Both the position numbers and the translations under genes were made by a program. A stretch of DNA of 64,000 bases. Origin: Chimonanthus salicifolius (Eukaryota; Streptophyta; Magnoliopsida; Laurales; Calycanthaceae). This document shows, piece by piece, positions 24,901-44,109 of the stretch (positions within the stretch are counted from its first letter, which is position 1; the number at the start of each line of letters is the position of its first letter). Location of the stretch: the NCBI GenBank assembly GCA_013350335.1, contig CM023533.1:26642869-26706868 (forward strand). The letters run 5' to 3'. The notes under the pieces are model-generated. The model saw only the letters and a program-made list of their open reading frames with translations. It ran no database searches and was not told where the DNA came from.

Positions 24901-27900
24901 AGCAATAAAATTTTGAGCTTAATCTAATCAAGATTATTTTTTTAGATGGCCCCATATCCATGTAAAGGCCTTTCCAATGGACCAAATCATCATAACCAAT
25001 GAGACCTCGCATAGGTGACAAGCATATGAAGTGCTCACTACACTATAAAGGTATCCACAAGTGATTGTTTGTTAGTGCAAATAGCACTTATGTAATTAAC
25101 TAATTATGATGAATAACAATGATTAAGAAACCACGCACTTTACACTTAGTTTCTCTAACAAAATATTATAGCCAAGATTGCTATCTAATTGGATACTATG
25201 CCTTACATAGTTTAGTAGAATGCATTGGCACTACATAAATATAGGTGGATGAAATTCCATCCGAATCAATCATCCTAACCTTGTGATTTTGGCATTAAAT
25301 TTTGATGATTATAAGTCACTTTTAATCCAAGCATTTTATACAAGGTTACTCTAGAAGATTTTCTTACCAAGACTACCCTCTAAATGGATGTTATGCCTCC
25401 CATAGTTTAGAGGAATGCATTGGGGAATACATCAATAGGGAGTGGCTGAAGTTTCATCCCAAGTCATCTTCCTAGCCTTCTGATTTTGGCCTTTTAACTA
25501 TGACAAATTTTAAGTCACCTTCAAATTTTGACAAATACTAAGTCCCTAATTTACCAATTAAAGATCAAAAGAGATAGGATGATTTAATAGAGGTGAAACT
25601 TCACCCACCCTCTGTCCATGTGGTCCTTTTACATCAAACCCAACTATAAGGTGCTCAAAACCCACTTAAGGGCGTTCAATCTTGATCCTTGGTAAGCAAA
25701 GGTTTTCTAGAGTATTTTTTTTCTTTATGCATAAATTATTTAAGTAAAAAGCTAGTCCCTATCATAGGTATGGGATTTTTTTTTGCAATTTAATTGAGAT
25801 ATTTTCTAAGGCGCATGGCTACAAGTGTGTGCAGGAGATCATTCAAAAAAATGCGTATGCAAGAATTTGACAAAAGTGTAGGATGTCAAACTCAACAAAC
25901 CACAAAAAGAAAGAACTCAAGGATTCAGCATTTAAATAAATTAAACTAAATTTATTTTAAACGAAAGTAACATGAAAAAATAATACTGACAAAAAATAAT
26001 ATACTAGTTTTATTCCAAACAATCAAGAGACAAAAATATTGACATTTTAATTAGATTTCAAATGGAGAAAGATGTGGTAAAATTGTAGTCATCTTGAAAA
26101 ACAATGCTGAAAAGTATTAGAGGAGTCCGGGGGCTACATGTGTTCAACATAGGTGCATTGCATATCTTGAAGAGTCCATGCAACATAGGATATTATTATT
26201 GCTATATGACAAAATGAAATACACTTTTTTTAAATGGACAAAATGAAATGTTTTTGACATGGTGGCATAGGGCTTTTAGCAGGATTTAGATCCAACAAAG
26301 CCCATTTTAGATGCAAAAAGAAACGAACTTCCCTCGGAGCGAGAGTTTCAAACCGAACCCCCTCAACCCAAAAAATTAGGATTTAGTCAAGCACTTCAAC
26401 TTGTTTAAAAAACAAATTGACCAGATGCAAACCTCCAGTAAATGTGTAGGGTTTGGGGTTTTACAAAATTTGAGTCACTCCAACCGACCTAAATTGAATT
26501 TGACCTAAACATTTGTAAGTCTAACCCAACCCTAAAATGTCCTAGAAAAATAGGGCTTGAATTAAGTATCTTGACCCATAATGGGTTAATGCAAACTCGA
26601 ATCTGCTTAATAAGTGGGTAAGTTTAGCTTAAGTTCAAATTTTGAAAAGTACCCTGAAATAAATGGATTTGGATGCAGATTTTGGATCCATTAAATTTTT
26701 TTTATCACAATCCATGTCTAAATTCAATATCCAATTGTTTTTGGATGTGGATTTGAATATGGCTAAATCCAAACCCAATGACTCATTTATCTGAATGGTG
26801 TAAATAATGTACATGGAGAGGATATGCATGTGATATAAATAATGTACTATAAGATATTAAAAAAATCTGAATTTAAATCTCCATGTGGATCCTGAGTTGG
26901 ATGCAAATGAAACTACAATAGTATTTGGATGCAGATATGGGATCAGAACCTATACCAACAGTCCTAGTCAGTTCAGATCCTGTATTCAAGATTTGCATCT
27001 GGATGTGAACTTGCTCAAATCTAACACAAATCTATCTATTTACATCCAGGTTTGGTTGAGGGTTTGAATAAACTGTCAACCATCCAAAACTCAAAGTCAA
27101 CCCAAATCAACCCATTGCCACCCTAGACTACCTACCCACCTAATAACCTGAATAAATGGGTATGATTGCAAACTTTTTATCCAAATTTAGATTTAAATTA
27201 AAACCTGAGGTGGATGTTCCCTAGGGATATATAACTTTAGTAGATTAACACTAAGTAATTTATAGTTAGCATTTAATGCAAAAGTTGTTCACTGGTTTGT
27301 TGATATAAAGACTGTTTTGATTTGAACAGCATGGTGAAACCAGACGATAACAATTTTTGGACCCTTTTCTGAGTGATAACAAAAAACTATTTCTAAACCA
27401 TTATGATATATAGAAATTCTCAGTAGACCAGATGTTATGATGGGCAAAATTAAACTGGCTAGAGTCCACCAGATGATGCTTTGGCTCATTAAACCGCCTA
27501 TTTAAGAAATAAACAAGTCAGGTGGGACAAGGAAGGACAGATCGAAGTCAGTAACAACCCTGTCTCCTTTCTCTCCTCCTTTCTCCCATAAGCATATAAC
27601 TCAAGAATCCTATTATTTTTTGAATGATTACTTCATGAATTCCTTCTCTTCTTCTTCTCTACCTCAAGAATTCTATTGTGATTTTACCTTTCAAAAAAAA
27701 TTATGTTGTGATTTTTTTTTGGAAAGATTAAGAATTCTATTGTAATCAATTAGACATATCTGTTCAAGCATAGCAGAAATTCTAACCTGGCAAGACGAGT
27801 GTAAAATAATTGTTTGGACAACAAATTGCACTTCTCCACAGTTGGTGGCTCCTGGATGTACTGCTTGTTTTGCTCTAACAATTGTTTATAATAAGTAGTT

Positions 27901-27968
27901 CCATGCTTGGAGACAAATTTCGATGCTTGACAAGCTTTGGACTGCAATTGTTGCAATTTCGATGCCAT
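15967..27968 (-). CDS. Mitochondrial F1Fo-ATP synthase subunit g
   Basis: Subunit g (ATP20 family) of the membrane Fo sector in the inner mitochondrial membrane, involved in dimerisation of ATP synthase. Coding exons on the minus strand are 27968-27787 and 16153-15967. Donor (CCAG|GTTAGA) and acceptor (TTGCAG|CATTCC) split a serine codon AG|C. Exon 1 encodes residues 1-60 starting MASKLQQLQSKACQASKF and containing KQYIQEPPTVEKC. Exon 2 starts SIPGRYEALWKEIDF and ends GRGFTFTGYYP with TGA. The total is 122 aa, which is the usual plant length. A hydrophobic C-terminal segment near residues 92-112 contains small-residue spacing typical of this subunit. The start ATG follows a UTR acceptor (TTTAG|GGAGT). 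The intron between coding exons is 11,633 bp. No damage is seen. Confidence 0.93.
17770..17868 (+). mobile_element. SINE family B, 3' part
   Basis: Shares GATTAGTCTCACCTC and GATACCCATGTTA with the copy at 10020-10194 and ends in an A-rich tail. Confidence 0.6.
18406..19770. mobile_element. Possible hAT-like element, 1.37 kb
   Basis: Left terminus TAGGGATGGCTATTTAGC; the reverse complement of the right terminus is TAGGGATGGCAACTCGACG. Subterminal words such as AAGCTTGAGC and CTCGAGC recur. The interior includes a pyrimidine-rich tract at about 19080-19620. The flanking 8-mers match at 5 of 8 positions only, so the target duplication is not secure. No transposase recognised. Confidence 0.45.
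19080..19620 (+). repeat. Pyrimidine-rich (CT) tract
   Basis: Over 500 bases dominated by TTTTCTTC-type runs. The open frame at 19361-19555 is Phe/Leu/Ser-rich and comes from this composition. Confidence 0.8.
19880..20258 (+). mobile_element. Probable solo LTR
   Basis: Looks like a plant LTR: a TATATAA box near 20029, downstream CTTCTTCGTCTTTTTGC, the stretch CCTTGTGTCTCTGTGTGTG near 20163-20181, and an end at ATCAACA. No primer-binding site follows and no internal domain is attached. The left boundary and target duplication were not found. Confidence 0.4.
20880..21450 (-). mobile_element. RTE-type LINE remnant, reverse transcriptase part
   Basis: The minus strand, with stops and shifts, reads a reverse-transcriptase C-terminal region: an ADVIVLIGETK-like block (the FADD catalytic motif has decayed), then VKTKSMESKYSD, then GILCDRR and RLKERFYKMNVR. 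This order is typical of RTE-clade plant LINEs. Not functional. Confidence 0.6.
22440..22470 (+). repeat. Poly(T) tract
   Basis: A run of about 18 T. The surrounding 22000-23400 has no recognisable gene. Confidence 0.7.
23440..24165 (-). mobile_element. Second RTE-type LINE remnant
   Basis: The minus strand reads FVDDVFSLVRQETS, then a middle region ending in GVLCDGRVPYRLKRHFYKT. This is the same motif order as the remnant at 20880-21450, in the same orientation. Several stops; non-functional. A poly(T) insertion lies near 23605. Confidence 0.6.
24225..24540 (+). repeat. Imperfect tandem repeat, about 100-115 bp unit
   Basis: The block GACAAATGATTACCGCTGCA or its variant occurs three times, at about 24277, 24371 and 24486, each followed by ATAAAGA.TG and GTAATCC.CTTTTA. 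GAGAATCTCCATGGTTCC occurs twice. Confidence 0.75.
25160..25505 (+). repeat. Direct duplication of a 120-130 bp block
   Basis: The block from AAGATTGCTATCTAA to TGTGATTTTGGC is followed, about 190 bases later, by a diverged second copy from AAGACTACCCTCTAA to TCTGATTTTGGC. Confidence 0.6.
25437..25613. mobile_element. Possible MITE, GGGTGAAGTTTCA family
   Basis: Left end AGGGAGTGGCTGAAGTTTCA; the reverse complement of the right end is AGAGGGTGGGTGAAGTTTCA. Related termini are at 3321-3475 and about 11308. It overlaps the second unit of the neighbouring direct duplication. Confidence 0.4.
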
Positions 27969-28990
27969 ACTCCCTAAATTAGAAACAAATGCATAACACA
28001 TGTGAGCACCCCATTAGAATTTAAGTCCCTCATATTGTGCATTTTTGAGAGGTTAAGAGCAATTCAAACATGAATGGCCACAATAAACCATGCTTGTTAG
28101 ATACATAATAGCCATGGGATCTACAAATCACATTTCACAAAACCACTACAATAGTGCAATCATTAACTCAAGAACATCATAGTTATGCACTAGAAAATAA
28201 TTCCACAAACACCAATCCATAGGTCATGCATTTTAAAGAGGTTAAATGCAACTCAAAGATGAAAGAGCTCCACAAAAAACTTCTGCTCAATCTAATTCCA
28301 GCAGCACAATACATTGCATTTAACACAAACTCAGCACACTCAATATCACTGCAACAGAGAAGATAATAGCACTGCAGTGATAAAAAGAAGCTCTAGAGAC
28401 CAACACGTTAACATGTTTCAAGGAAATTCAATAGCCAACGCTACATTTCCGGCTGCCATAAGTTGTATTCCAGCTCACGGGCCTGAAACACACAAACAAC
28501 TGTTCTCGGCCATGAAAGTCCATTTCACATGTCATGAATCATAGAATACAACATTAAAACTAGCATATCTCTGTCAGCTACTTCACAGAATATGTACATA
28601 TTTAGAAATATGACCTCAATCCTAACAGATTCAATGACCAGAACCCTCAAACCAAGCACCCGCGAGTAAATCCTTGTTAAATATCGAGATCAATATTATA
28701 AAATTAAGAACTGAAAATAAAAATGAACATCAGTGAAAAAAGATGCAATTCAAACGAAAAAAAATGGGAATCTCAAGCTCAGACTAAGTAAATAAACGGG
28801 ATAGAGCAGTAGGAATATATCGAAAAAGGATAGAGACTAAGCAACCTGGATTTAAGAGAAACGATCTGAAAACCCTAACTAAAATAAATAGCAAAAAAAA
28901 AAGGGATGATACCTTCTTGACTTGCAATGGAACGGCAGAGACGCGCCCTTGATTTTGGTGGTTTTATCGTCGTCGCAACTCGCTAGTGCG
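27969..28990 (-). promoter_or_regulatory. 5' UTR, UTR intron and promoter side of the ATP synthase g gene
   Basis: An acceptor TTTCTAATTTAG ends at 27974, five bases before the ATG. A matching donor AAG|GTATCA is at 28912, giving a 5'-UTR intron of 939 bp (28912-27974). The UTR exon would lie at about 28990-28913. The transcription start is not fixed by the sequence. Confidence 0.6.
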
Positions 28991-31255
28991 TATTGGAGGG
29001 GTAATATCGTTAATAAATTCAACTGGGAGGGTCCCTATGTTTTTTTACAGCGAAACACTTCCTGGTGTGCGCAGAAATTGGAAATTTGGAAAAGGCAGTC
29101 CGGAAGACTTTTCTCCAGGCTTTGTTTTGATGGGGCAACCACACCGGGTTGGATCCGGTCGATTTTGGGTTGGATGTTATTCAGATTTGGGTCTCACAAT
29201 CTCTAACTTATTATTTATTTATTTATTATTTATTAAATAGATTATTTGGTTCAATTTTAAACCTATACCTATTTAAATTGATCCCTAAATTTACTTGGCC
29301 TTGTTCAAGATAAACTTAGCGGGTCAATCAAGTCAGGTCATTGCCGAGTTCAGATCAACTACTCTCAATCTATTATTTACTTGTTTATTAAATGGGTTAG
29401 CTGATTCGAGTCTATTTAAGATTCGGGTCACTGAATTTTAAACCCATATCCCATTTAAAATGCTTGGGTTTGATTCAAATTATTGTGTTGAGTCAAATTT
29501 TGTCATGTCTAAGTGCAAGGCGTGTGATAGATGATGTGGTGGAATTATGTTTATTTTTTAGAAATAAATTACAATTTTTAACTATATTCTCTTTTAGCTA
29601 TTAAAAATTCTAATTTTACAAGATTTAAAGTTATTTAACAAATGCGCTACAGCACAAAGTAAGGAAGTAAAGAACTTACTCAAGTTATGTTTTGTCTTAA
29701 TGTAAATTTGTAAAAAAACCAATCCTAGGTTTTTCTTTAATAATAAAATTGTATTTTATAAATTAATTAGAACACATAAAATTATAGATTAAAACATAAT
29801 TTGGTGATTGAGAAAATTTTACAACGCATAGCTGGACCCTTATTGAAGATTCAACCTTAGTTCTTCATCATGATTTTATATAAAGAAATTTTTAATCAAT
29901 GGATTACAAAGCTAAATAAGTAAGGACAAAACTATAAGCTGAATATGATGGATGAGATAAGTTAAAACTTTAATCGCTGCTGTTCTTGTTGCCCCCCCTT
30001 AACCTTGTGAAGTCATTTAGCTATAAAATGCATGGTTATATGGTTTTCTAATTTCTTTTTAAAATGTTTGAATTTTTAAAAAAAAATTGTAATACTTCAG
30101 ATATTCGTATTTTTCAACTTGAATGCATTTTATTATATATTATTTTTCATTTTTTTTTTATTTAAAATTTTTGATATAATGAGATGATACGATAACATGT
30201 CAACCAATCTATTAAATGTAACTTAAAGTGATCCGAATTAGATAAGAATCATAGGATTACAATGGGTGTCAAAGGGAAAAAATATGAGTGTTGGCCACAT
30301 AAAAAGTACTCATCAAGTTCATAGGAATTTTATCTTCATTGAACATTTTCTGGACAAAGAAATTTTTATAAGAGAATGTGTTCATTAAAATAACTTCATT
30401 GTACTAAAAAAGTTCATTTTGAATTGTATAAATAATTATTTTGAATTTTGTAATATTTTCTCATTGAGAACAATTGTCACCTGTAAATTAGATTGTATTA
30501 GAGAGTCAAAAGGTTAAAAGATAAATAAAAAAGAGTTATATTATTTAAAATGGTTCATATAGATACAGTGGGGGCTAGAAATGGCAAATACACATGATTA
30601 ATGATCACAAGTAAAAGGTTTCAAAAGAATGTAGAAGGCCATTAAAGAAATGGTCTGATGCAGTAAGAACTGAAAGAAAACTGTAGGTTCAGTAAAGATG
30701 AGGTTTTCAATCGAATTGATATAACTTCTTTTTGCTGAATGCTCTAGTGATGGTAAAGTTTAGGTGATTTTTCCGGCAAATGCAATCAATGGAATTAGCA
30801 AAGCAGAAGTTATGTTGGCTTTCTATGATATAGTACAGCCTATTGAACATTTCTCAATAAATAGACACAAGTTCATACAATTTCAGGGAATTTAGGCCCC
30901 ATGGTTTAATGATCAAAACCACCCCAACATCGGCACTCAATTGGAGTGGAAATGTGAAATTCAATGAAGTGTGCAATGGCTCAGCATCAAACTCGTATAA
31001 CAGTGTTTGGAGAAAGGAGAAGGAGATTGACTAAGACCATTATCCATCAAGCAAATAAACCATGAAAGAAACAAAAATGCAAGCAATTGCATGGGATGGT
31101 TGCATATACAGCTTGCAACAACCAAAAAGAGAACATTTGAAAGATCGTTTGTCCCATCGATTAAAATAGCATGAGTTAACATAAAATGAAATGCAACAAT
31201 TGGTTTTTGCATCATTTGGACATAGCACAAAGTATCAAGTTCTCAAATAACTACA
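28991..31255. other. Intergenic DNA between ATP synthase g and NDUFS7 genes
   Basis: No gene seen. Positions 29100-29520 carry GGGTC-rich text like the hAT-like MITEs at 483 and 2023, but I could not fix termini. The rest is AT-rich. Confidence 0.45.
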
Positions 31256-31329
31256 TTTATTCTTCCTCATGAGAAATATAAGCTCAGTAACACAGCCAAC
31301 TCAAGCTGACCAAGACCAGTAAAGGCCTT
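31256..31329 (-). terminator. NDUFS7 3' UTR with AATAAA
   Basis: On the minus strand AATAAA lies at 31261-31256, about 70 bases beyond the stop codon. Confidence 0.5.
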
Positions 31330-39276
<7,947 letters not shown>

Positions 39277-39496
39277 CGTTTTCTTCCTTCGGAAAGGGAG
39301 AGAGACAGTGGGTGATATCGAGCGTTAGTTAGTGTCGGATCTAACGAGGAGGAAAACGCTGGAAGAGAGTTCAACGTGGAGGTGATATCGAGGTTAGAAA
39401 ATACGCAAGATCTATCCTCTTTTCTTTTTTTTCAAGAAATCATTGCCCTTATTTACATCTCTTTATGGAGTAAAAATATTTTAAGTTTTTTAATTG

Positions 39497-39775
39497 ATGA
39501 ATATTATTTAATAATTATATTTTATAAAAAAATATTTTTATTTTATATTATATGAATTTAATAAAAATTATTAATTATAATAAAATTATTAATATATCAT
39601 ATTATCTCTGATTATCGTTACTAAATAAGATTTTTTTCTCTTACAACATATTCTAATTTTACCTCTTTAATTACCAAATAATATAAGAGTAACTCATGTT
39701 CAAAAGTAATCCATGTTCAAAGGTAACTCCAGATAATCTTCGTTAAATTTACTTCTCGTCCAAACGCAGCCCTTA
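39497..39775 (-). mobile_element. Partial relative of the 12526-14583 TIR element, reverse orientation
   Basis: Ends with CCAAACGCAGCCC, the complement of that element's left terminus. Its 39500-39540 part (GAATATTATTTAATAATTAT) is the reverse complement of about 12700-12755. Between these it has TATTATATGAATTTAATAAA and TATTAATATATCA, resembling one unit of the 158-bp array. So it carries a single unit, not an array. Confidence 0.6.
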
Positions 39776-40003
39776 TTTCCTCGGGATGGATATAGTGATC
39801 ACGTCTTCAACCACCTTTATTCAATATTAGATCTATGACTAAAATAAATACATCTCACTGCAAAATTTCTTTGATCCCAAATATTTCCAACCATCTCATG
39901 AGATTTCTCCGATGGAGATTGAATTATTTTGGAGTCAACCTTCTTCTCCTACTTAAATGATTGTGTTGAATCTCCAATTGTTGATGAGTATTGTAGAATA
40001 ATA

Positions 40004-40184
40004 CTCCCTCTCTCCCAAATTAAGTATCCTATATGGATTTTAAAATTATCTCAAAATAATAGTCTCATTTAGTATAAAGTGTATTGAAAATGGATGAGAT
40101 CACATGAAATATTAGCCTTCTAGAGAGAGTTCTTTAAAAAATACAAATATTTCAAATGAGACAGTTAAAATAGGACTGAGGGAG
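40004..40184. mobile_element. Stowaway-like MITE, copy 2
   Basis: Begins CTCCCTCTCTCCCAAATTA and ends GGACTGAGGGAG between TA dinucleotides. Alignable over its length to the copy at 15153-15341. Confidence 0.88.
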
Positions 40185-40995
40185 TATATTCTTAGAGTTT
40201 GTGTGTCACTCTTTAGGAGAGAGATTGTAATCTTATTTGTAGAGAGAGACAGATACAAATACATAAGTAAATCAAATAAGATAGGAATGCTCCAAACTGA
40301 TAATTACATTATTAATAATCAAGAATAAGAAAATATCTAAAAATATTCTATTACCCAAATATATCTTAACAAATCTACAAAAGAGAATATAAAAATTCTA
40401 AAATAGTCATGCCTTGGATGCCCCCTCATCACTTTAATAGTCTCATTGTTTATTTGGTTCAAAGAGATACAGTTGATGTGATCTTATCCCGTTAATCCTC
40501 CTACATGCCAATGAACCTTTAACATGTGCTTTTTTACTCCAAAACATGTTAAATAAGGCCCTAACCCATACATCCAGTTTCCATTTTCCACATTTAGACC
40601 CATTTAGACGGCTTAGAAAGGCTATCTATCCACGATAAAATTTGTCATGACTTTCAAGAATTAATTGGGCCTAAGTCTGTATATTTGATCATAAGCTTTT
40701 GAATAACTTTATGGGCCACTTTGATGATTTTGGCCTCATACAATGCCTACAAGGAAATACCTATGTAATATGAGTTTAGTGTGTCTCATACTCTCATGTA
40801 TGATTTCTCCTCTTTTGCATCAAATGGATGAAATACCAACATGCAGATGGCTTGTCATAAGATTCAAACCAACCCTCCAAATCATGAAGAAAGGAAAGTA
40901 GGAAACATACCAATGAGATGCAAATCAAATCCACTAATCCAAATCATAACATATAATGCAAAACAGAGATGGGGTTGGCGGGCCGAGAGGAATAC

Positions 40996-41401
40996 TTGCG
41001 AAGGGCAGGGGCCATTTTGTTAGTGAGGGTACCAGCGAAGATCATGCAGTCGGACTGGCGGGGACTGGGCCGGAAGATGACGCCGAAGCGGTCGAAGTCA
41101 TATCTAGCGGCACCCGCGTGCATCATCTCCACAGCGCAGCAAGCGAGGCCCAAGGTCATGGGCCATATGGACCCCCTTCGACACCAATTCATCAAAGCAT
41201 CCACCTTCGCTATCACGTACTCTGCCGTCTTTGGTAGGCCAGTAGGTGTGGCCGACGGAGGTGGAACCAGGCCATAGGAGGCTGGAAAGGGAGGGGGGAA
41301 GCGGAAGAAGAGGGGAGGGTGGTGTGGATGGGCGTTGCTGCCGCCGTCCTTTGGGCTGAGACCAGGGCCAGCCCAACCACTCTCTTGGGAACGAGGGCCA
41401 T
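40996..41401 (-). pseudogene. Duplicate of NDUFS7 coding exon 1, frameshifted
   Basis: A second copy of NDUFS7 exon 1 on the same strand, from ATG at 41401 to a donor CGCAA|GTATTC at 40996/40995, in the same codon phase as the real exon. It reads [19 protein letters not shown], then after a one-base shift in a C-rich run near 41285-41310 reads on as [20 protein letters not shown], and then a core with [12 protein letters not shown] and RPSPRQSD. Differences from exon 1 in the conserved part include ARSGS to CRRGS, MTF to MTL and MIV to MIF. No second copy of exon 2 is present. It could be a decaying partial duplication, or an alternative first exon if the frameshift is an assembly error. Confidence 0.85.
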
Positions 41402-43074
41402 GGATGCCAATGCGGGCTTTTTATTTTAACTCCTTCCTTAGAAATGAGGGAATGCATGGGCCGGAGCAGGGAGGTGAGTTTAGCTGGAAGGTAGGAAGAA
41501 ATGCTCGAATTTTACGTTCACAATTACAACGCGTGCCCAGCGGCCCGGTGTTGTGGGAGAACCTCTGAGCATGCGGTGCATTCGAGCCTTCTAAATTCAC
41601 GGGTTAAAAAAATGTTGGGATCGAGATCACGATCTCACGAATATCGGCTGATATTTCTCTCTCTCTGTTTCTTTTGTGTCAAATCTCGGCTGTATCTGTC
41701 GAGATCTTGCCCGTATCGACAATATATCTCGTATCGGTCAAGATATATCGGGCATTTAAAACCTGAGATATCTGGACCGATATGACTCTGTTTTTATTCT
41801 AATTCAGGTAGAAATTCAAATTAACCGAGCTACTTTCTGAACTATAATATGATTATAATTGGTGCCAGAGACTGCTTGCAGTGCATGATCTTATTCATGT
41901 GTAAGGTACCCAAGACTGATTACATCAATTTTATGTAATATAATATTTAAATTTTTGAATATAATTTCTATCACTGCTACAATAATATACAATTGAGCTT
42001 GGAATCTTAAATTCCTTACTTGAAAGTGAGATCATATCAAATTGATAAAACTAAAAGGTCAAGTTTTGGTTTTTAGATCATTCACCCAGTACACATACCT
42101 CAAAAGATTAGTCGGGTGTGATGCTCGGACACCTTAGACCTCAAAAAAAAAACTGGCTGATTTCAAGACCATGCCTGACATGCATTCAAAACATGTGACT
42201 CTAACCCATCTATATGAGTCAATTTAGGTGTAGGTTGAAGCAACTCATTTGAATTTTGAAATTGATTAAATTGGTCAATAAATGAGTAAGGTATGTTTTA
42301 GTTTATCTATTTAATAAATTGTTTCGTATATATCAATTGCATTAAATCAATAATAAATAAATATGTTGAGTTGGGCCAATCTTTGCGTGTCAATTCTAGA
42401 CATAGTTAAACTCTATATCATGGTTAAATATATAGTTGTAAAAAATTAAAAATATGGAAAGTGAAAAGTCTTACGTCTGTTCATATTTTAATCGGGCTTG
42501 TCCATCAAATTTTCTGAAGCTTGACCATTGTACAAGACTTGGGCTTCCCTTGTGCTAATCAGGCTTGAACTTAACACGTAATAATATGTTTGCCCATATT
42601 TAACCAAGTGAAGTATGGATTGTACCGCGAGCCTATTTAAAATTTGTTTAGATATAAATTGTTCATTCAATAAGTGCATTGAAAAAGTTATGAGTTTCGT
42701 TGGCTCAATAATATAAATAATAGATTAATTAGGACGAGAAATTTAAGCTTGGTTGATGTATTAAGTGAATGGTTAAGAAATGAGTCGGTTCAATTATAAG
42801 TCTAATCGACCCATTTAAATTGATCAGATTGATCAACCCAATCAACTTGATACAATGCTACACAGTGATAAATGGAACAGGTTGGGCCCGATAGGTTAAC
42901 AGGCTTTGATTTAGCAGGAAGCGAATATCTTGGGATTTGTACAAGTGTTAGTGGACTATACTCACTTTGATGGAAGCGAGTATGTTTATCGTCTGAGATG
43001 GTCGATTAGTCTTGAAATTGACTTTGGTTTGTGGAAGAGAAATGGGCCTAAAGAGGTTAAATACTTCAAATGAT
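41402..43074. other. Intergenic DNA between divergent NDUFS7 and PRMT1
   Basis: No gene seen. About 41640-41790 carries CGATATCGG/GATATATCGG words like the repeat at 3500-3870. The rest is AT-rich with GGGTC-like motifs near 42180-42900. Confidence 0.45.
41640..41790. repeat. Second repeat with ATATCGG words
   Basis: Words such as ATATCGGCTGATAT, GTATCGGTCAAGATATAT and GGACCGATATGAC parallel those of the repeat at 3500-3870. Confidence 0.45.
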
Positions 43075-43612
43075 TTTTATTTTTTATTTTTTAAAAATTT
43101 ACATGTTGAAAATTGTAGGATACACAGTGTAAAATTTTCATAGGTGAGCTTGTCAGGGCTGCTGTGAAAGAGTTACACATTGGAAGTATAGAGGGAGATC
43201 TAAGGGTTTATAAAGGACTTATATTACTCCACCTAACAGGCTAGTTTTTTATACGGGGAGTTCAAGTTCTAACAAATGGTATAAGAGCCAGGTCTCAAAC
43301 TATTTCATATGGGCTCAGGAGATTTCCCAAGCGAATGGGATGGCCGGCATTGCTCTCTCCTCCAGAGAGTCTCGTTTGAGGAGAGGATTGTTGGGGTTGT
43401 TGTAAACGAATCCCACATTAAAAATATAGAAGTAGATTTAGGAGTTTATAAAAGATTTGAATCACTCCACTTAACATACTAGTTTTTTGGGCAAAAGCTT
43501 AAGTTTTAACAGAGCTTGCTACCTTTATAGCACACCAAAATTAGACTATGGAGGTTCAAACTCAAAACCTCCTGCATTATCAGGCATGGGAGTCCAATCA
43601 TAGAAGAAAAAA
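43075..43612 (-). mobile_element. SINE family A copy, interrupted by a TRIM
   Basis: Read on the minus strand and skipping 43151-43511 plus one target copy, the pieces join into a family A SINE: head with GAGTTTGAACCTCC (box B-like), then CTCACCTATGAAAATTTTAC, then an A-rich end. The order matches the intact copy at 12055-12195. Confidence 0.7.
43151..43511 (+). mobile_element. Complete TRIM (miniature LTR retrotransposon)
   Basis: Two alignable LTRs of 124 and 123 bp (43151-43274 and 43389-43511), both starting TG and ending TTNTAACA. A primer-binding site TGGTATAAGAGCC (initiator tRNA-Met type) starts two bases after the 5' LTR. A purine-rich GAGGAGAGGA lies just before the 3' LTR. A 5-bp target duplication GAGCT flanks both sides. 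No coding capacity, total 361 bp. Confidence 0.93.
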
Positions 43613-44109
43613 GATGTTTTTGTCTTTTTGAAGTTCAAATTTGTATTTCAGATTTTGATCGTGATCAAGGATGAGAAGAACTTAACACCGTTGGAAAGAT
43701 CAAAAAATAGTCTCACTGGAGTTTGACAAATTTTTCAAATCATCAACTGACTGATACATGTTTAGTAAAAGGAAACAATAAAAAGATAAGAAGACACAAA
43801 TAAACAAGGAAAGTACATGACCAAAGCTAGCAAAGTCAATGACATTTCAAATTCAAAAGGAATTTGGATTCCTAACTGAACTCTAATGGATTTCCCTTTA
43901 AGAATAGACTTCACCTTTAACATCTAATATGATGCATGATCTAACAATATGAGAAAATTTGGTTAAAATATTGATTGAAATAGATAAAATTTGAAATTTC
44001 AATTAATAATATATTTTTTACTGTAACTGTTAAATATCGACTAAAAGTTTTAATCTGAACTGAAAATATTATATCGGCAGTTTTTCTTTTTCTGATATCA
44101 TACTATTAT

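Larger units (their letters stand above)
16154..27786 (-). other. 11.6-kb intron of the ATP synthase g gene
   Basis: Begins GTTAGA and ends TTGCAG on the minus strand. It holds a SINE, a hAT-like element, a probable solo LTR, two RTE-type LINE remnants and local tandem repeats, which account for part of its length. An 18-bp tandem duplication (AATCAGGTTCGAAGTGGT) lies at 16168-16202, next to the acceptor. Long AT-rich stretches (16200-17700, 20800, 26000-27700) show nothing I can name. Confidence 0.85.

Noticed and set aside
27113..27126. Right end of another hAT-like element (CATTGCCACCCTAG)
   Set aside because: No matching left terminus could be paired with confidence.
40956..41277. Plus-strand open frames opposite the NDUFS7 exon copy
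   Set aside because: Shadows of the GC-rich antisense exon.
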